From assembly GCA_964058805.1 (NCBI GenBank), contig CAXKVV010001260.1, forward strand, positions 1 to 33,151: a stretch of 33,151 bases of DNA, given 5' to 3'. Made by a program: the position numbers and the translations under genes. Each line of letters opens with the position of its first letter. Within the stretch, counting starts at the first letter, position 1. The notes beneath the pieces were generated by a model. The model was not told where the DNA came from and searched no databases. It saw nothing but the letters and a program-made list of their open reading frames with translations. The DNA is from Schoenoplectus triqueter. Taxonomy: Eukaryota > Streptophyta > Magnoliopsida > Poales > Cyperaceae. This document shows positions 1 through 10,233 of the stretch, in pieces.

Positions 1-431
1 ATAGTTCTTATTGTTAAGACTAATCTAACTATTATAATTATAAATATTATTTTTTATAGAAAAAGAATTATTATCATATACATACTGGTATTAAACATTC
101 TATTGTTTTATCGAATTTATAATAGATTTGGATTTGGATCATACAAGATTCAAATGCAAATTTAAAAAATAAAATGGATCTTTTTTAAGATTCATATGTT
201 GATCCAATAAACTATCAAATCTTTTTAGATCCATAGATTTATGTAAATTCAGATCAGATTTTCAGATTTTGAATATGGATGGACATCTCTATTTTGGTCC
301 TTCTTGAATTTTTGTCTGTCGAATGGAGTAGTGAGTAGTGACTGAATGCGAATGTGGAATGATTGGATTAATTAATAAGATAAATAATGTTAATCCCAGG
401 CATTAACACCTCTATTATATCGCGCTATCTA
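1..431. other. AT-rich intergenic DNA without a recognised gene
   Basis: No credible coding exon is visible on either strand. The stretch around 120-290 has repeated words such as ggattt, gatccat and cagatt and ends near a 'gatggacatctcta' string. This resembles the ends of degenerate non-autonomous transposons, but no clear inverted repeats or target duplication could be paired. Confidence 0.5.
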
Positions 432-626
432 TTAAATAAAAATAAAATAATGCTGATCTATAAAACGTACCAAGCAGTTTCTCTTTTGCTCACTGATTTG
501 AATTTTTTTAATTGGTACATCAATTGTTAAGACGAAATTGGTCAGGACTTGGGTCATTTTTGTCCGTGTTTCCATTTTAAAGTAATCTATGCAAGGTATC
601 GAGCTGTTGCCTGTTTCTGATCTCAT
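432..626 (-). other. Exon-like open frame of unknown identity (possible gene relic)
   Basis: A 64-codon ATG-initiated frame lies 326 bases downstream of the stop of CSLD gene A. Its first ~50 residues have ordinary protein-like composition (PCIDYFKMETR, then QVLTNFVLTIDVPIKK), while the last ~14 are Ile/Phe-rich and look like intron read-through. A strong donor-like GTACGT (minus strand) sits just after the codons for NCL, which would end an exon there. An in-frame TGA lies shortly before the ATG. I do not recognise the protein. It could be a relic exon of another gene or chance. No matching frame is seen downstream of gene B. Confidence 0.25.
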
Positions 627-759
627 ATGATCAGTATTTTTTTGTCAAACTAAAGACAAAAAATTTCGTTTATATGAATCATAAGCTTTCAGATCGAGGT
701 CAAGAATCATGGGTTTAACTGATTAATCAACAGCAACTAAATTTAATTACGGACAAAAA

Positions 760-765
760 TTTATT
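760..765 (-). terminator. Candidate polyadenylation signal of CSLD gene A
   Basis: TTTATT on the plus strand reads AATAAA on the gene strand, about 190 bases after the stop at 952. It lies in the 3' flank (about 660-951) that is recognisably homologous to the 3' flank of gene B (about 10160-10447), so the duplication included the 3' UTR region. AATAAA is common in AT-rich DNA, so this is only a candidate. Confidence 0.3.
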
Positions 766-951
766 TAAAACATTACATTGAATATAAAAATATAATTACA
801 AAAATAATATGTAATTAGGAAAAATAAGGAGGTCTCTGAAATGGAGCGGAGAACCTAAAATGACTCCTCTTCTTAAACGATAAATCTTCATCTATGAACA
901 ACAAAATTTCCTGAATCAGTAAACAAGAAGTAAGAAATAGCAAGCATGTAC

Positions 952-3900
952 CTATGGAAATGAAAAAGAGCCATTGAGATCGGTATTTGGAGATGGGGAA
1001 TATATTGTATTAAACAACAAGGAGATGGTAATTGCAACAAGTCCCGACCAAACAAACACAATCGCTGGAGTTTTCCCTCTGCGTCCCATCACACCTTTTG
1101 CAAAAGGATACAAATGTGCCAGAACCCAGAAACTGAAGAACACTCCACCAAACAACTTTCCCCAATTTGGCTTGTTACTATAGATTGTTCGAATAAATCC
1201 GACGGCTATTGCTATTATGTTCACCATCATGATAGTTATTGGCGGGATCATTAGAGATGTCCATTTGACAACATACAACTCAGCAAATTCATCTTCTTCG
1301 TCTTCTCCGCTCGATTTAGCTGTTATTGCAAAGGAAGTTTCTATACCACCTATCATCTTTAATAATACCTGAAACACAGCAAACAGATATGCACTGGTAC
1401 CACCAATCATCCAAAACTGCTCATTTCGCCACCATTCATCGAAACTGATACCAGACCACTTAATTTCGAGTACTCCAAGGATGCATAGTGTCACATTCAT
1501 GGCTAGTACATATGCAAGAAATGCTACATTGAGTTGCTCGACTATAAAATGGCCAGAGAATAGGGATAATGCAGGTACAAAGCAGAAAACAATTAGAAAT
1601 ATCGATGTGAAAGGATAAATAACAATGTTAAGATACACTATGCGTTGGAGGAACATTAAACGTGGGCCTGCAAAAATCGCATTGTTCCTGGAGAAAAAAA
1701 TTTCAATCGAGCCGGTTGCCCATCGCAACACCTGTTTGAAAGAAAAATTAACAAATATAAGCACACATAATTATTAATGATGTTAAACAAAGGCGTATAA
1801 GTAACATCCAAAATTTTATTTTTCTCGATTTGTTTTTTCTTAATTATTTGCGAGCATGATTCTTAAGTGATTACTACAAAATATTACCTGAATAAGCCTA
1901 TCTGTCAAGTTGATTGGCGCAGTACCACGAAATGCATCACGTCTGGTGATATAATACACAGAGCGCCATCCACGAGTGTGCATTTTATATCCAGTAACAA
2001 TATCCTCAGTGATTGTCCCATAGACCCAACCGACATTATTTCCCCACCCTGTCTTCTCCTCATACGGGCAAGAAATTACATAAATAGCTTCCTCAACGTT
2101 GGCTTCACAAATTGGTCGTCTATCAACCCTAAGAGCGCCTTGTTCACGCCTATTCCTTCCAGAAATACGGTCAGAAATATGGTCAGCAAGGGGTCGACCT
2201 TCATACTCAGCAACATCAATTGAATTCAGAAAATATTCAGAGCTCCCAAACTTCCTAGCCCAGTGAGACCTACCAGGCAAGCCTGAATTCCTCAGAGGTT
2301 GATCATCATCCTCGCAGTCATGAGATTGATGATCATGATTCCTCTTGAACAAAGAATTGTTGCAATTACGTATTTTAAATCGTGGTGGGTCAAAACCATA
2401 GAGGGCAATCCGACGGAACATGCACCCAGTACCTACATAAACTGGGCCTTGTAGTCCATCAAGGGCCCGCATGTTTATATCAAAGAAAACGGTGCTCCGG
2501 TTGTTGTAACGGTCAGAAGGATCAACGCCTTCAAATCTTTGAGGGAATTGAATAAATGCAACTTTGTCACCATCATTACTCATCATAAAACATATGGCTT
2601 CACGAAATGCTTGTGAGTTGTAGACATAGTGATCACAGTCAAAATTCAAGATGAAGGGACCATTAGACATGATTGCGGATGCTCGAACAAGTGCATTCAT
2701 GGCACCTGCTTTCTTGTTGTGTTCAAAACCAGGGCGCTTCTCACGTGACACATAGACTAGCATTGGTAGCCGCATATCAACACCAGTGAAGTCAATCGGC
2801 AAACCATTGGCACCCTCTGTGTTCCCATATGTTGGGTCGCTTCCTTGTGGAACCAGCAAAACCTATATATCAGTTCAAACATTTTTCATTATAGTTCATA
2901 ATTCAAACTTTAAAATGATTATGTCATGTTGTGTATCTATGAAATGCACACATCAAAATTTCTTTTTTCAATCATGGTACAGACCTGCACGATACCAGCA
3001 TGGTCTCCTTTCATGTGGTTAGGCTTAGGGGTAAGCCAGGTACCAGCCCAGTGACAGTCATTATCCATCCAAGTAGCCTTTAGATTGTTTACAAATTGTG
3101 GTATTTCATCATCTTCTTTTTCTTGTTGTCGTTGTTGTTCAATTGCCTCAAGTTCCTCACGTGCACTGTTTGCATCCGAGCGTTGCCGAATCAGGTCTAG
3201 GAGTGCATTTATACGCACCTTATACTTATCATACTCATGCTTTAATCTTCTCCGATCTTTAACAAAGTCTGACCTCACCTGCCAACACATGATGTCCGTT
3301 ATTAGTTACAATTATTTCCTTCTTGTTTGCTAAGCAACTACAGAATTGCAGAATTTGTTTAAACTTTAAACACCCAATAAATTCATTTATTAGATTTTAA
3401 TGCTTTTTGCTGCTCAATTTGTTGACCTTTTAATTTATTTATTTTCTTTGTTTTCTTCAAACAGATCCTATTCTTAGAATAAGAAATATATAAAAAGTTA
3501 CTTTCGATCTTATGAAAAATATATCAAGAGCATATATCTAATACAAGACAATGAGAAACTTAGTTTCAAATTATGATGGACATTGTTGTTTTGTTTTGTC
3601 AAGCATGTACCTTGTTGTTGTAGGGATCCCTCTTTAAATTAAAATAGGCTTCAGGGTTCCTTGGTTCTATGTCGTGCTTCCGACAAAAAGGGACCCATAA
3701 TTGTGCGAAGCTAGCAGCTTCAGCCATGGCCTCATAAGTTAAGAGTGCACCACCATCATCAGAGACATAACAAGCGAGTTTCTCAATAGGATAATCAGCA
3801 GCTAGAATTGACAGAACTGAGTTTGCAGTCACAAGTGATGGTTCTTTTTCTGGATCAGCCGTTGTGATGAACACATCAATGCCTGGGAGGTCGGAGCGGC

Positions 3901-5204
3901 CAGAAGGGTTACTGGGGCCTTTCTTTTCAAACTTCTCTTTAAGGACTGCAAGGTCCGTCATGCGGTTGATTGGGGAGAGCTTAGGCAATTGGTCGAGCAC
4001 CCAGGAGAAGGCAAACCAAATTTCACAAACCATAGAAGTGCCCCAGAGCCAGACCGCATTATTGTTGACATTGCTAACCCGCCATATTAGATATAGTGCA
4101 AGCACAATGAAGCGGACAAAGATGACCAATCTAGTGAATGTGTATAAATGAACCGTAAATGGCAAACTAAATCAAAATTATAAAGCAAGGCTAGAAGTTT
4201 TCATCTCTCTTGAGAGGAATAAAATTTATATTAAATATTAGCTATTGTGGTTCTTTTATTGTATTTATATTTTACTGCATGCAGTACACTCAAGTTACTG
4301 CTGCCACATCTTGTGAAGCAAGTTCCCTGAAAATTACTGTTTTCTGCTACTTTTTTTCAGTTTTAAAAATATATAGGGGGGGGGGAGGGGCATTACCTGG
4401 ATTTTTATCTTGTTTCTTTTGAAATTAGTAAGTTTACTAATTTTAGTCAGAATCTAGACTTCTTGAGATACATCTCAAGAACTGATAATTTCTTCAGGGA
4501 ACAAGATTTATAGAATCCATGCAAATGTACTGAAACAAGCATATACTAGATTGGTAAAAGATGAAGAGCCCTTAAAACTCAAGTGGTTTATTTAAATTTT
4601 TTCGTCTGGTCACATGAAAAATTTTCAGAAAGATTTCTCAGAAAGATCATTTATTGGCAAGAATATTTTTTGGAAAAAGAATGTACCGATATATGCTCAG
4701 CATCACAATTGGGATCGACATTTGTTTACTTAAGGGTCTCCTCTTCTTCCTCTGATCATCATCGTCGTCATCATCATCACTATCATAGACATCATCATCC
4801 TCACCTTGATCACCATGACTATTTCTTACTCGTGCTTCGCCATTCTCTCTCTGCCATCTTGAGTCCTTAACATTCCTATCTGAGTCATAAGTTGACATGT
4901 TAGACATGTGGCACTGGGTTTCAGGGTCCATCAAATCTTCCCAGCTCACAACTTTAGGCACCATTCGTCGTGGCCTCATTTGACCCAACTTATATGGATG
5001 TTGGCAAGCCGGACATGGGCTGTCACCTTTGGGTCTCACGCCTTGTTTGAAGCAGTCTGCACATATGACAAGCTCACAATCACAAGGAAATATGGTCATG
5101 GGCACGCCACTGCATCCATCCACGCCACAAGTCTCCGGACTTTGAGTATGTAATCCATTGCCTGAGTTCGTTTCTATCTCGTTGTTTCCAAGTGATGTCT
5201 TCAT
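952..5204 (-). CDS. CSLD-like: Cellulose synthase-like protein D, tandem copy A (five exons, 1028 aa)
   Basis: Processive GT2 glycosyltransferase of the CSLD family. CSLDs make beta-glucan from UDP-glucose at Golgi and plasma membrane and serve tip growth and cytokinesis in plants. Exons: 5204-4687, 4130-3611, 3278-2985, 2862-1888, 1731-952; all introns are GT-AG (556, 332, 122 and 156 bases) and phases join to one frame. Residues 26-67 hold a CX4C...CXC X4 CX2C...CX2C zinc finger (C26, C31, C41, C43, C48, C51, C64, C67). An Asp run occupies 143-150. Membrane helices fall near 174-189 and 199-217, then six between about 801 and 1012. Catalytic signatures are SDDGG (D297/D298), DCD (D519/D521), TED (D731) and QVLRW (769-773), the last split by intron 4. 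The N-terminus has only ~25 residues before the zinc finger, shorter than in typical CSLDs (about 1050-1200 aa overall). Several conserved sites deviate: NFDCD where the family and copy B have NLDCD, and SVYYITRRD where copy B has SVYCITKRD. No frameshift or stop is seen. Intron 1 contains a G10-A-G4 tract (4376-4390) that copy B lacks. Confidence 0.93.
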
Positions 5205-6160
5205 GTTTCAGTTTCCTAATTATGATGGAAAAATGCAATTTTCTTATTTAGCTAAAATGAAAAAATAAAAGAAAAATTGGTGTCTCCAACAGATTAGAGT
5301 TTAGTTACAAATTTTAAAGTAGACTGTTAACCATCTCTCCCCGACCCAGGCAATGTTTGCTCTCCTAGCTTGGTACAGAGTACTGAGAACTTGTTAATTG
5401 AGGCGCCTAACCAATGGCCTCCCTTTGCTCCATGCATCTGAGTCTGGGTTCATTAGTAATGGTCTCACTTGCAGATCAGTCAACCAGTTTAACACCTGCG
5501 CAATAATAAGCATCAATTTTTGAATAGCTTGATATTGGCATCAACAGTTTTAATCCAATTGATCATCATGACTTGATAAAAATTGTATATTGATGAGCAA
5601 ACAATTTCATGACATGCACATAGGAATCAGTATTTGATATAGTGTAGAAGGCTATGTCTGCTGCCGTAAATTCGATATTTGGATGGAGTATTTTATGAAC
5701 ATTTTAAGAACTTGACTCTCAACTATCTTGTCAAAAAAATATGACATGAACATGGGAATTGCATATAGAATTCCTTAAAAATATTTCTGAAAATCTGTAG
5801 TTGGAAATATGTTCTTAAAGGATAGAAAGAATAAATTAAACTGAACATTAATTGAGGTGAAAATTATTATGATTTTGAATTTTGGTAGTCCAACAGTACA
5901 AAATGGTAGACTTATTAGGATTAAAAAAAAAAGTTAGTGGAATGCCACTAAATTTTGGCACCTTGAATTATAAGAGAGAGAACGGTCGATGTATATTTTA
6001 ATTACATAGGTGGTTATGGTGTTTGCATATAGAAGTATCTTTCACGAGGTAATACTCTTAAAAATGATGAAATAAAATGAAAGTTACTCAGATGAAATTA
6101 AATTTTTATATGTTGTTTTCTGAAACATAAGGTATATGCCCTTACCGCCTCTTTCACATC
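5205..6160 (-). promoter_or_regulatory. 5' flank of CSLD gene A, homologous to that of gene B
   Basis: This region aligns by eye with 14642-15320 upstream of gene B. Shared strings include gtttgctctcct, cttgttaattgagg, attaattgaggtgaaaa and caccttgaatta. Immediately before the ATG both copies read AATTAG then GAA(A/G)CTGAAA on the gene strand, which fits a 3' splice site of a 5'-UTR intron but is unproven. The block probably contains the promoter or leader of the gene; no convincing single TATA box was picked because the DNA is AT-rich throughout. Confidence 0.45.
5394..5495 (-). other. 33-codon exon-like frame with an acceptor-like start and a stop
   Basis: On the minus strand a GCGCAG acceptor-like site is followed by an open frame of 33 codons (it contains WLTDLQVRPLLMNPDSDAW) ending in TAA. 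Composition is protein-like, and it could be the last exon of an upstream gene carried along in the duplication. The homologous stretch upstream of gene B (about 14770-14890) has lost the AG and the frame. I do not recognise the protein. It may equally be a chance frame inside conserved non-coding sequence. Confidence 0.2.
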
Positions 6161-6177
6161 CCAGCAGTGTTAATACA

Positions 6178-6406
6178 CAAAGGCGGATCCAGAGCTGCAG
6201 AGAAGTCCGGGCACAAATAGAATGGTGGATCCATAAATTAGTAAAAACACATATTTTTCAATCCAAAATTAATCAAGCCTAGGCACAAATAAAGGATGAA
6301 TCATAATTTTATAGTTTTTAATGGCAAAACTACTAATATTTTACTGGTTTTTAAAATTTAAGCCTGACACTTGCCAGGGCATGCCCATATGTACATCCGC
6401 CACTGT
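6178..6406. mobile_element. hAT-like MITE, 229 bp
   Basis: The ends are CAAAGGCGGATCC on the left and, read from the other strand on the right, CAGTGGCGGATGTA, which share a GGCGGAT core. Flanks are TTAATACA (6170-6177) and TTAATAAA (6407-6414), a 7/8 matching 8-bp target duplication, the length typical of hAT elements. There is no coding capacity. Similar GGCGGAT-type ends also occur near 8281 and 15560, so the family seems dispersed. Confidence 0.6.
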
Positions 6407-6502
6407 TAATAAAGGTCTAAAAAAATATCATCGTCAAATATAAACATAATATATATTTAATTAGTATAGCTTTTCATACTTCATAACAAAAAAAAAGAAA
6501 TA

Positions 6503-7274
6503 AAGGAGAATGTTATACACCACTCCAAAGTTTTGGATTTAAAAAAATATCACTCTAAAAATTAAATTTAAATAAATATCACCCCAGACTTAATTTTTAA
6601 TTTTATCACTTTAACTTTATTTGTATAATTTTATTATTAAAAATATAATAATTTTCATAATACTAATAATACCCCTCAACAAATTTATCATTTCCCTCTT
6701 TCTGAGATGACGCCTCTTCTCTCAATTTAAATACAAATTAGTAAGTTCCATAAAGAAATAAAAGAGATGATTGTACGAACAATGAGATCGTCCCCAATAG
6801 AAAGGGAGAGAACATGTAAAAATAAATATAAACTATTATTATTAAGTATAACTAAAAATAATTTAAAAAATCAGTGTCCATAATTTTCTACATACCTCCG
6901 CCACCTCCATTGTGACTGATTCTCATGAATCTTTAGTCTTACCACCTCTATCAAATCATGGTGGTTTGAAGGCAGGGAAATTATATCACTCTACTCTTCT
7001 TAATTATAGCGTGGTCAGCTAAATTCAAAATTATAAAATAAATAAACTGTTTTATCAATGAACATTTCACCCCCTATATTGACCAAGGAACACAAGTGCC
7101 ATGATGTTTGGATGGAAGAGGGAGAGAAAAAAGTTATTTTTGATATTATGAAAATTATTATATTATTAATAATAAAATTATACAATTATAAAGTTAGAGT
7201 GATAAAATTAAAATATGGATGTGATATTTTTCAAAATCCGAAACTATGGAGTGACATGTGACTAATCCTCCCAA
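6503..7274. mobile_element. Foldback/MITE element of about 770 bp with ~150-bp inverted arms
   Basis: The left arm (from about 6503: GGAGAATG..., then CACTCCAAAGTTTTGGATTT, AAAAATATCAC, AATTTTATCACT, ATAATTTTCATAATA) is repeated in inverted orientation at the right end (to about 7274: GGAGGATTAGTC on the other strand, then CACTCCATAGTTTCGGATTT). The ~450-bp centre is not self-complementary. A 67-codon frame at 7058-7261 lies in the right arm and looks non-coding. The element is absent from the corresponding flank of gene B, so it inserted after the CSLD duplication or was lost there. Confidence 0.6.
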
Positions 7275-7289
7275 AAAAGAACTACTTTT

Positions 7290-8152
7290 AAACAAAATAT
7301 CGATTATAATTGCAAGAGAATAACCAAAATTTTGAAGACAAATATATAGGCGTAAATCTTATTTAAAATGACCTGATTCAGCCCTTGGCAAAATTAGAAG
7401 ACAACGAGGCCTACAAGTTGTATAATACTTCAAGCATTTCAATTCTCTTACAAACTATCACCGACTTAAGATGTGATTTCCAGAAGACAATGAGGTCAGA
7501 AGAATACCTGTTGGACAAAATGGAGAAGTGACATCGCCAGAACTGAAGCATTTCGACATGGAGATGTGATCGCAGCTGGATATATATATATATACATGAT
7601 TTATTTTTTATTCTTTTGATTTTGATAATATAAGGATGTCACGTTCAAGGGTGAAAGTCTCCGTGCTGACATCGAGGATATTAAATTATTAACCAAAATT
7701 ATAATGACGACCATGATGACAAATAAAGAATTACGTACATCCAATGCTGTTAATTAAGATATTACTTCTTGCATGTGATATAACAAAGGAGACGAATAAC
7801 AACTGAAATAAAAATAACAAAGGTTGCAATCGTCGAAGTCGACATAGGGAATGCATTCATCATGAAATATATTAAGCAGTTGACAAGCTGTTCGAAGGCA
7901 AAATAATGGTTGTATTACGCTTAATATACCAAATAATACACTGATCCTTTGATAAACTATTAAACTTAGTTGTGTCACAGCAACTTTTTGCGACAGTTAG
8001 TTGAGGATGTAAGTCAAATATGATTGATCTGATGGACCAACTCGATCAGAAATTTTGTGAATTTAGAGTCGATTAATTTATCGGGAATGAAATTGGGCGG
8101 AGAATACTGGGCCTATCAACGCCTTAACAAAGCATGGTGCTTGAATAGGTGG
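7290..8152. repeat. Upstream block, copy 1 of 3
   Basis: This segment is repeated at 8711-9901 and, interrupted, at 16500-18135. Shared landmarks in order are AGAGAATAACCAAAATTTTGAAGA (copies 1 and 2), CATTTCAATTCTCTTACAAA, GACAAAATG with GAA..AAGCATT, AACAAATAAAGAAT-like sequence, GTCGAAGTCGACAT (copies 1 and 2), CATGAAATATATTAAGCA and GCATGGTGCTT at the right end. It sits 2.1-2.9 kb upstream of the gene A start, about the same distance as copy 3 from gene B. No convincing coding frame is conserved between copies. Confidence 0.6.
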
Positions 8153-8189
8153 AACGCTCAAGGAACGTACTTTTTCTTTTTGAAACCCC

Positions 8190-8650
8190 AGCTGCAGCTG
8201 CTAAGTATAATTTTTATTAAATAAAATATAAATTATAATCATCATCTCACAACAACATTTAATAGCATTATCTAAATTAGAGGCGGATGTAAAATTTTGA
8301 TCGGAAATAAAATAATTATCACATTATAATAATTTATCGAATTAATATTAAAAAAAATACTCTCTTCTCTTTATGATTAATATTAGGAAAGTGAAAGAGA
8401 AAAAAAAAAGTTAGGGAATGAGAGAAAGGCAGTGAGGAGAGGTCTTTGGGTGAAGGCGAGAAGGAGATATGACAGTAGACGAAGAAGGCTGGGCGAAGAG
8501 AAGGCGTGACAGTGAGGAGAAGATGGGGCGGAGAGAGAGAGGCATGGGGAGGGTGAAGACAGGGTGGAGAGGAAAATCGAGGGAGGAGAAGGCGGGGCAG
8601 AGATGAGTGTGACGGTTAGGTCGGCTTAACTTTTTTTTAAAATGAGTTGG
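8190..8650. other. Purine-rich, GC-richer island between upstream repeat copies
   Basis: From about 8385 to 8615 the plus strand is overwhelmingly A and G with words such as gaggagaaggcg, ggagagagag and gtgaggaga, in contrast to the AT-rich surroundings. A GAGGCGGATGTAAAATTTT string at about 8280 resembles hAT-MITE ends seen at 6178. The island is probably the inside of a degenerate element. No open reading frame of note is present. Confidence 0.4.
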
Positions 8651-8710
8651 ATCAGATTTAGATTCGGATCAGATTTTGTCATCTTTATATTTTCTGATAA
8701 TAAAAAATAT

Positions 8711-9901
8711 ATAAACAAATACTGATAACAATTGTAAGAGAATAACCAAAATTTTGAAGACCCTGAGCAAAATGAGAAAACTATGAGTCTATAAAATTAT
8801 AGACTACATCAAGTATTTCAATTCTCTTACAAACTATCAAGTGCTTTAAATTATAGTGCAGACTGCACAATACTTGGGGAAAAAATTCAGAAGTTAGACA
8901 AAATGTACTGATCATCGTCAGAATTGAAGCATTCAGCATGGAGATCAAAGGTATATATATATATTTTTATGAAAATATTTACACTTCAGCTGATATGCAA
9001 ACACGTTAAAAAATATATTTTAAAATCTTAAAAATTTTAATTTATGTTTTTTATTAAATTTTTCATATAAAAACCTTGTAAGATATAAAAATTTGAAGCA
9101 TTTTGAGTTTTCTAAGTTATTCTTTTGAATTTTTGAAAAAACAACACGAACGTTGAATATTTATTATTATTTTTAAGGCTATTTTTTTTCAAAAATTTAA
9201 AAGAGTAGTTTAAAAAAAACTCAAAATGCTTCAAAAATTTGTATCCCACAAAATTTTCATATGAAGAATTTAATGAAAACAATAAATTAAAAATTTTGAG
9301 ATTTTAAAATATATTTTTTGATGCTTTACATATCGGCTGAAATGCAAACGTTTTCACAATAGTCTATCTATCTATTATACAGAGAGATGATATATGTTTT
9401 TATTTTTTTCATTTTGATATGGTTGTCACTGTTGGATGTGGAAAGTCCACCTCGAAGATATTAACCAACATGATCGTGATTAATAGAAACAACATCAACA
9501 AATAATTTTGTATGTGATATCCAAATTCATCAACATTTACAGTTGAATTGAACTTCATTTCACAGAAAAAGGAAACAAATAACAATAAAAATAACGATGG
9601 TTACAATTGTCGAAGTCGACATACGGGATGCAACTTTTCATGAAATATATTAAGCAATTTTTAACAAGCTGGCAGAGGTCAAAATAAAATTTTTATTACT
9701 CTTGAACAACATATATACTAATACACAGAGCCAATTTGACAAACCATTAAACTTAGCTGTATAAGATGCACCTTTCTAACATGATTGATCTGAAGGTCGA
9801 TTAACTCGATCAAAAATTTTGTGATTTTTAAATTGATTAATTATAGGGGATGAATTAATATTTGGGCCTATATATCAACGCCTTTACAAAGCATGATGCT
9901 T
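8711..9901. repeat. Upstream block, copy 2 of 3 (interrupted by a foldback element)
   Basis: It starts with the same landmarks as copy 1 (caattgtaagagaataacc at about 8730) and ends with caacgcctttacaaagcatgatgctt at about 9901. It lies between the 5' flank of gene A and the 3' flank of gene B, giving a local tandem duplication of the block or the remnant of a third CSLD unit. The foldback at 8970-9356 is inserted in it. Confidence 0.6.
8970..9356. mobile_element. Foldback element of ~387 bp nested in repeat copy 2
   Basis: The left arm begins tgaaaatatttacacttcagc and the right arm, read on the other strand, begins tgaaaacgtttgcatttcagc. Further matched words are AAAAAATATATTTTAAAATCT and GAAGCATTTTGAGTTTT in both arms. 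The whole element is close to one long imperfect hairpin with a short centre near 9140-9190. A related half-element lies at 15635-15795. No target duplication was clear. Confidence 0.6.
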
Positions 9902-9926
9902 TTTTTTTTTTTTGGGGGGGGGGGGG
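9900..9926. repeat. T14-G13 homopolymer junction
   Basis: Fourteen T residues (9900-9913) are followed directly by thirteen G residues (9914-9926) at the exact right edge of upstream repeat copy 2, just before DNA leading into the 3' flank of gene B. It marks a rearrangement breakpoint or an error-prone stretch of the assembly. Confidence 0.6.
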
Positions 9927-10227
9927 ATTAATACTATCTTTGAGAAACTAACTAAAATCTTATATGAAAAAAATAGTTTTGTAAAAAGGGCCCCATGCGG
10001 GAACTTAATTCTGTGAAAAATCTTTATGTATTAGCCTAAAATTAACAGATGTCATCGGAATCTGTAAGAACTTTAATTCGGTCATTTTAATTTAAAATGT
10101 AGTGGGCAAAAGACATTAAAAAATGAAAGTTTCTATATCTATTGCCAAACAAATTAATGACAGTACATATAATTTTCGTTTATATGAACTAAACTATTCA
10201 TAAGTATTTTCGAGGTAAAAAAAAAGC

Positions 10228-10233
10228 TTTATT
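10228..10233 (-). terminator. Candidate polyadenylation signal of CSLD gene B
   Basis: TTTATT on the plus strand reads AATAAA on the gene strand, about 215 bases past the stop at 10448, within the 3' flank shared with gene A. It is a weak signal in AT-rich DNA. Confidence 0.3.

Noticed and set aside
4647..5204. Free-standing RING-type E3 ligase gene
   Set aside because: The eight-cysteine finger is followed by the [12 protein letters not shown] segment typical of CSLD and splices in frame to the glycosyltransferase exons.
7058..7261. 67-codon plus-strand frame
   Set aside because: It lies in the right arm of a foldback element and is Ile/Lys-rich low-complexity sequence.
7754..7978. 74-codon minus-strand frame in the upstream block
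   Set aside because: The frame is broken by an indel in copy 2 and not kept in copy 3, so it is probably chance.
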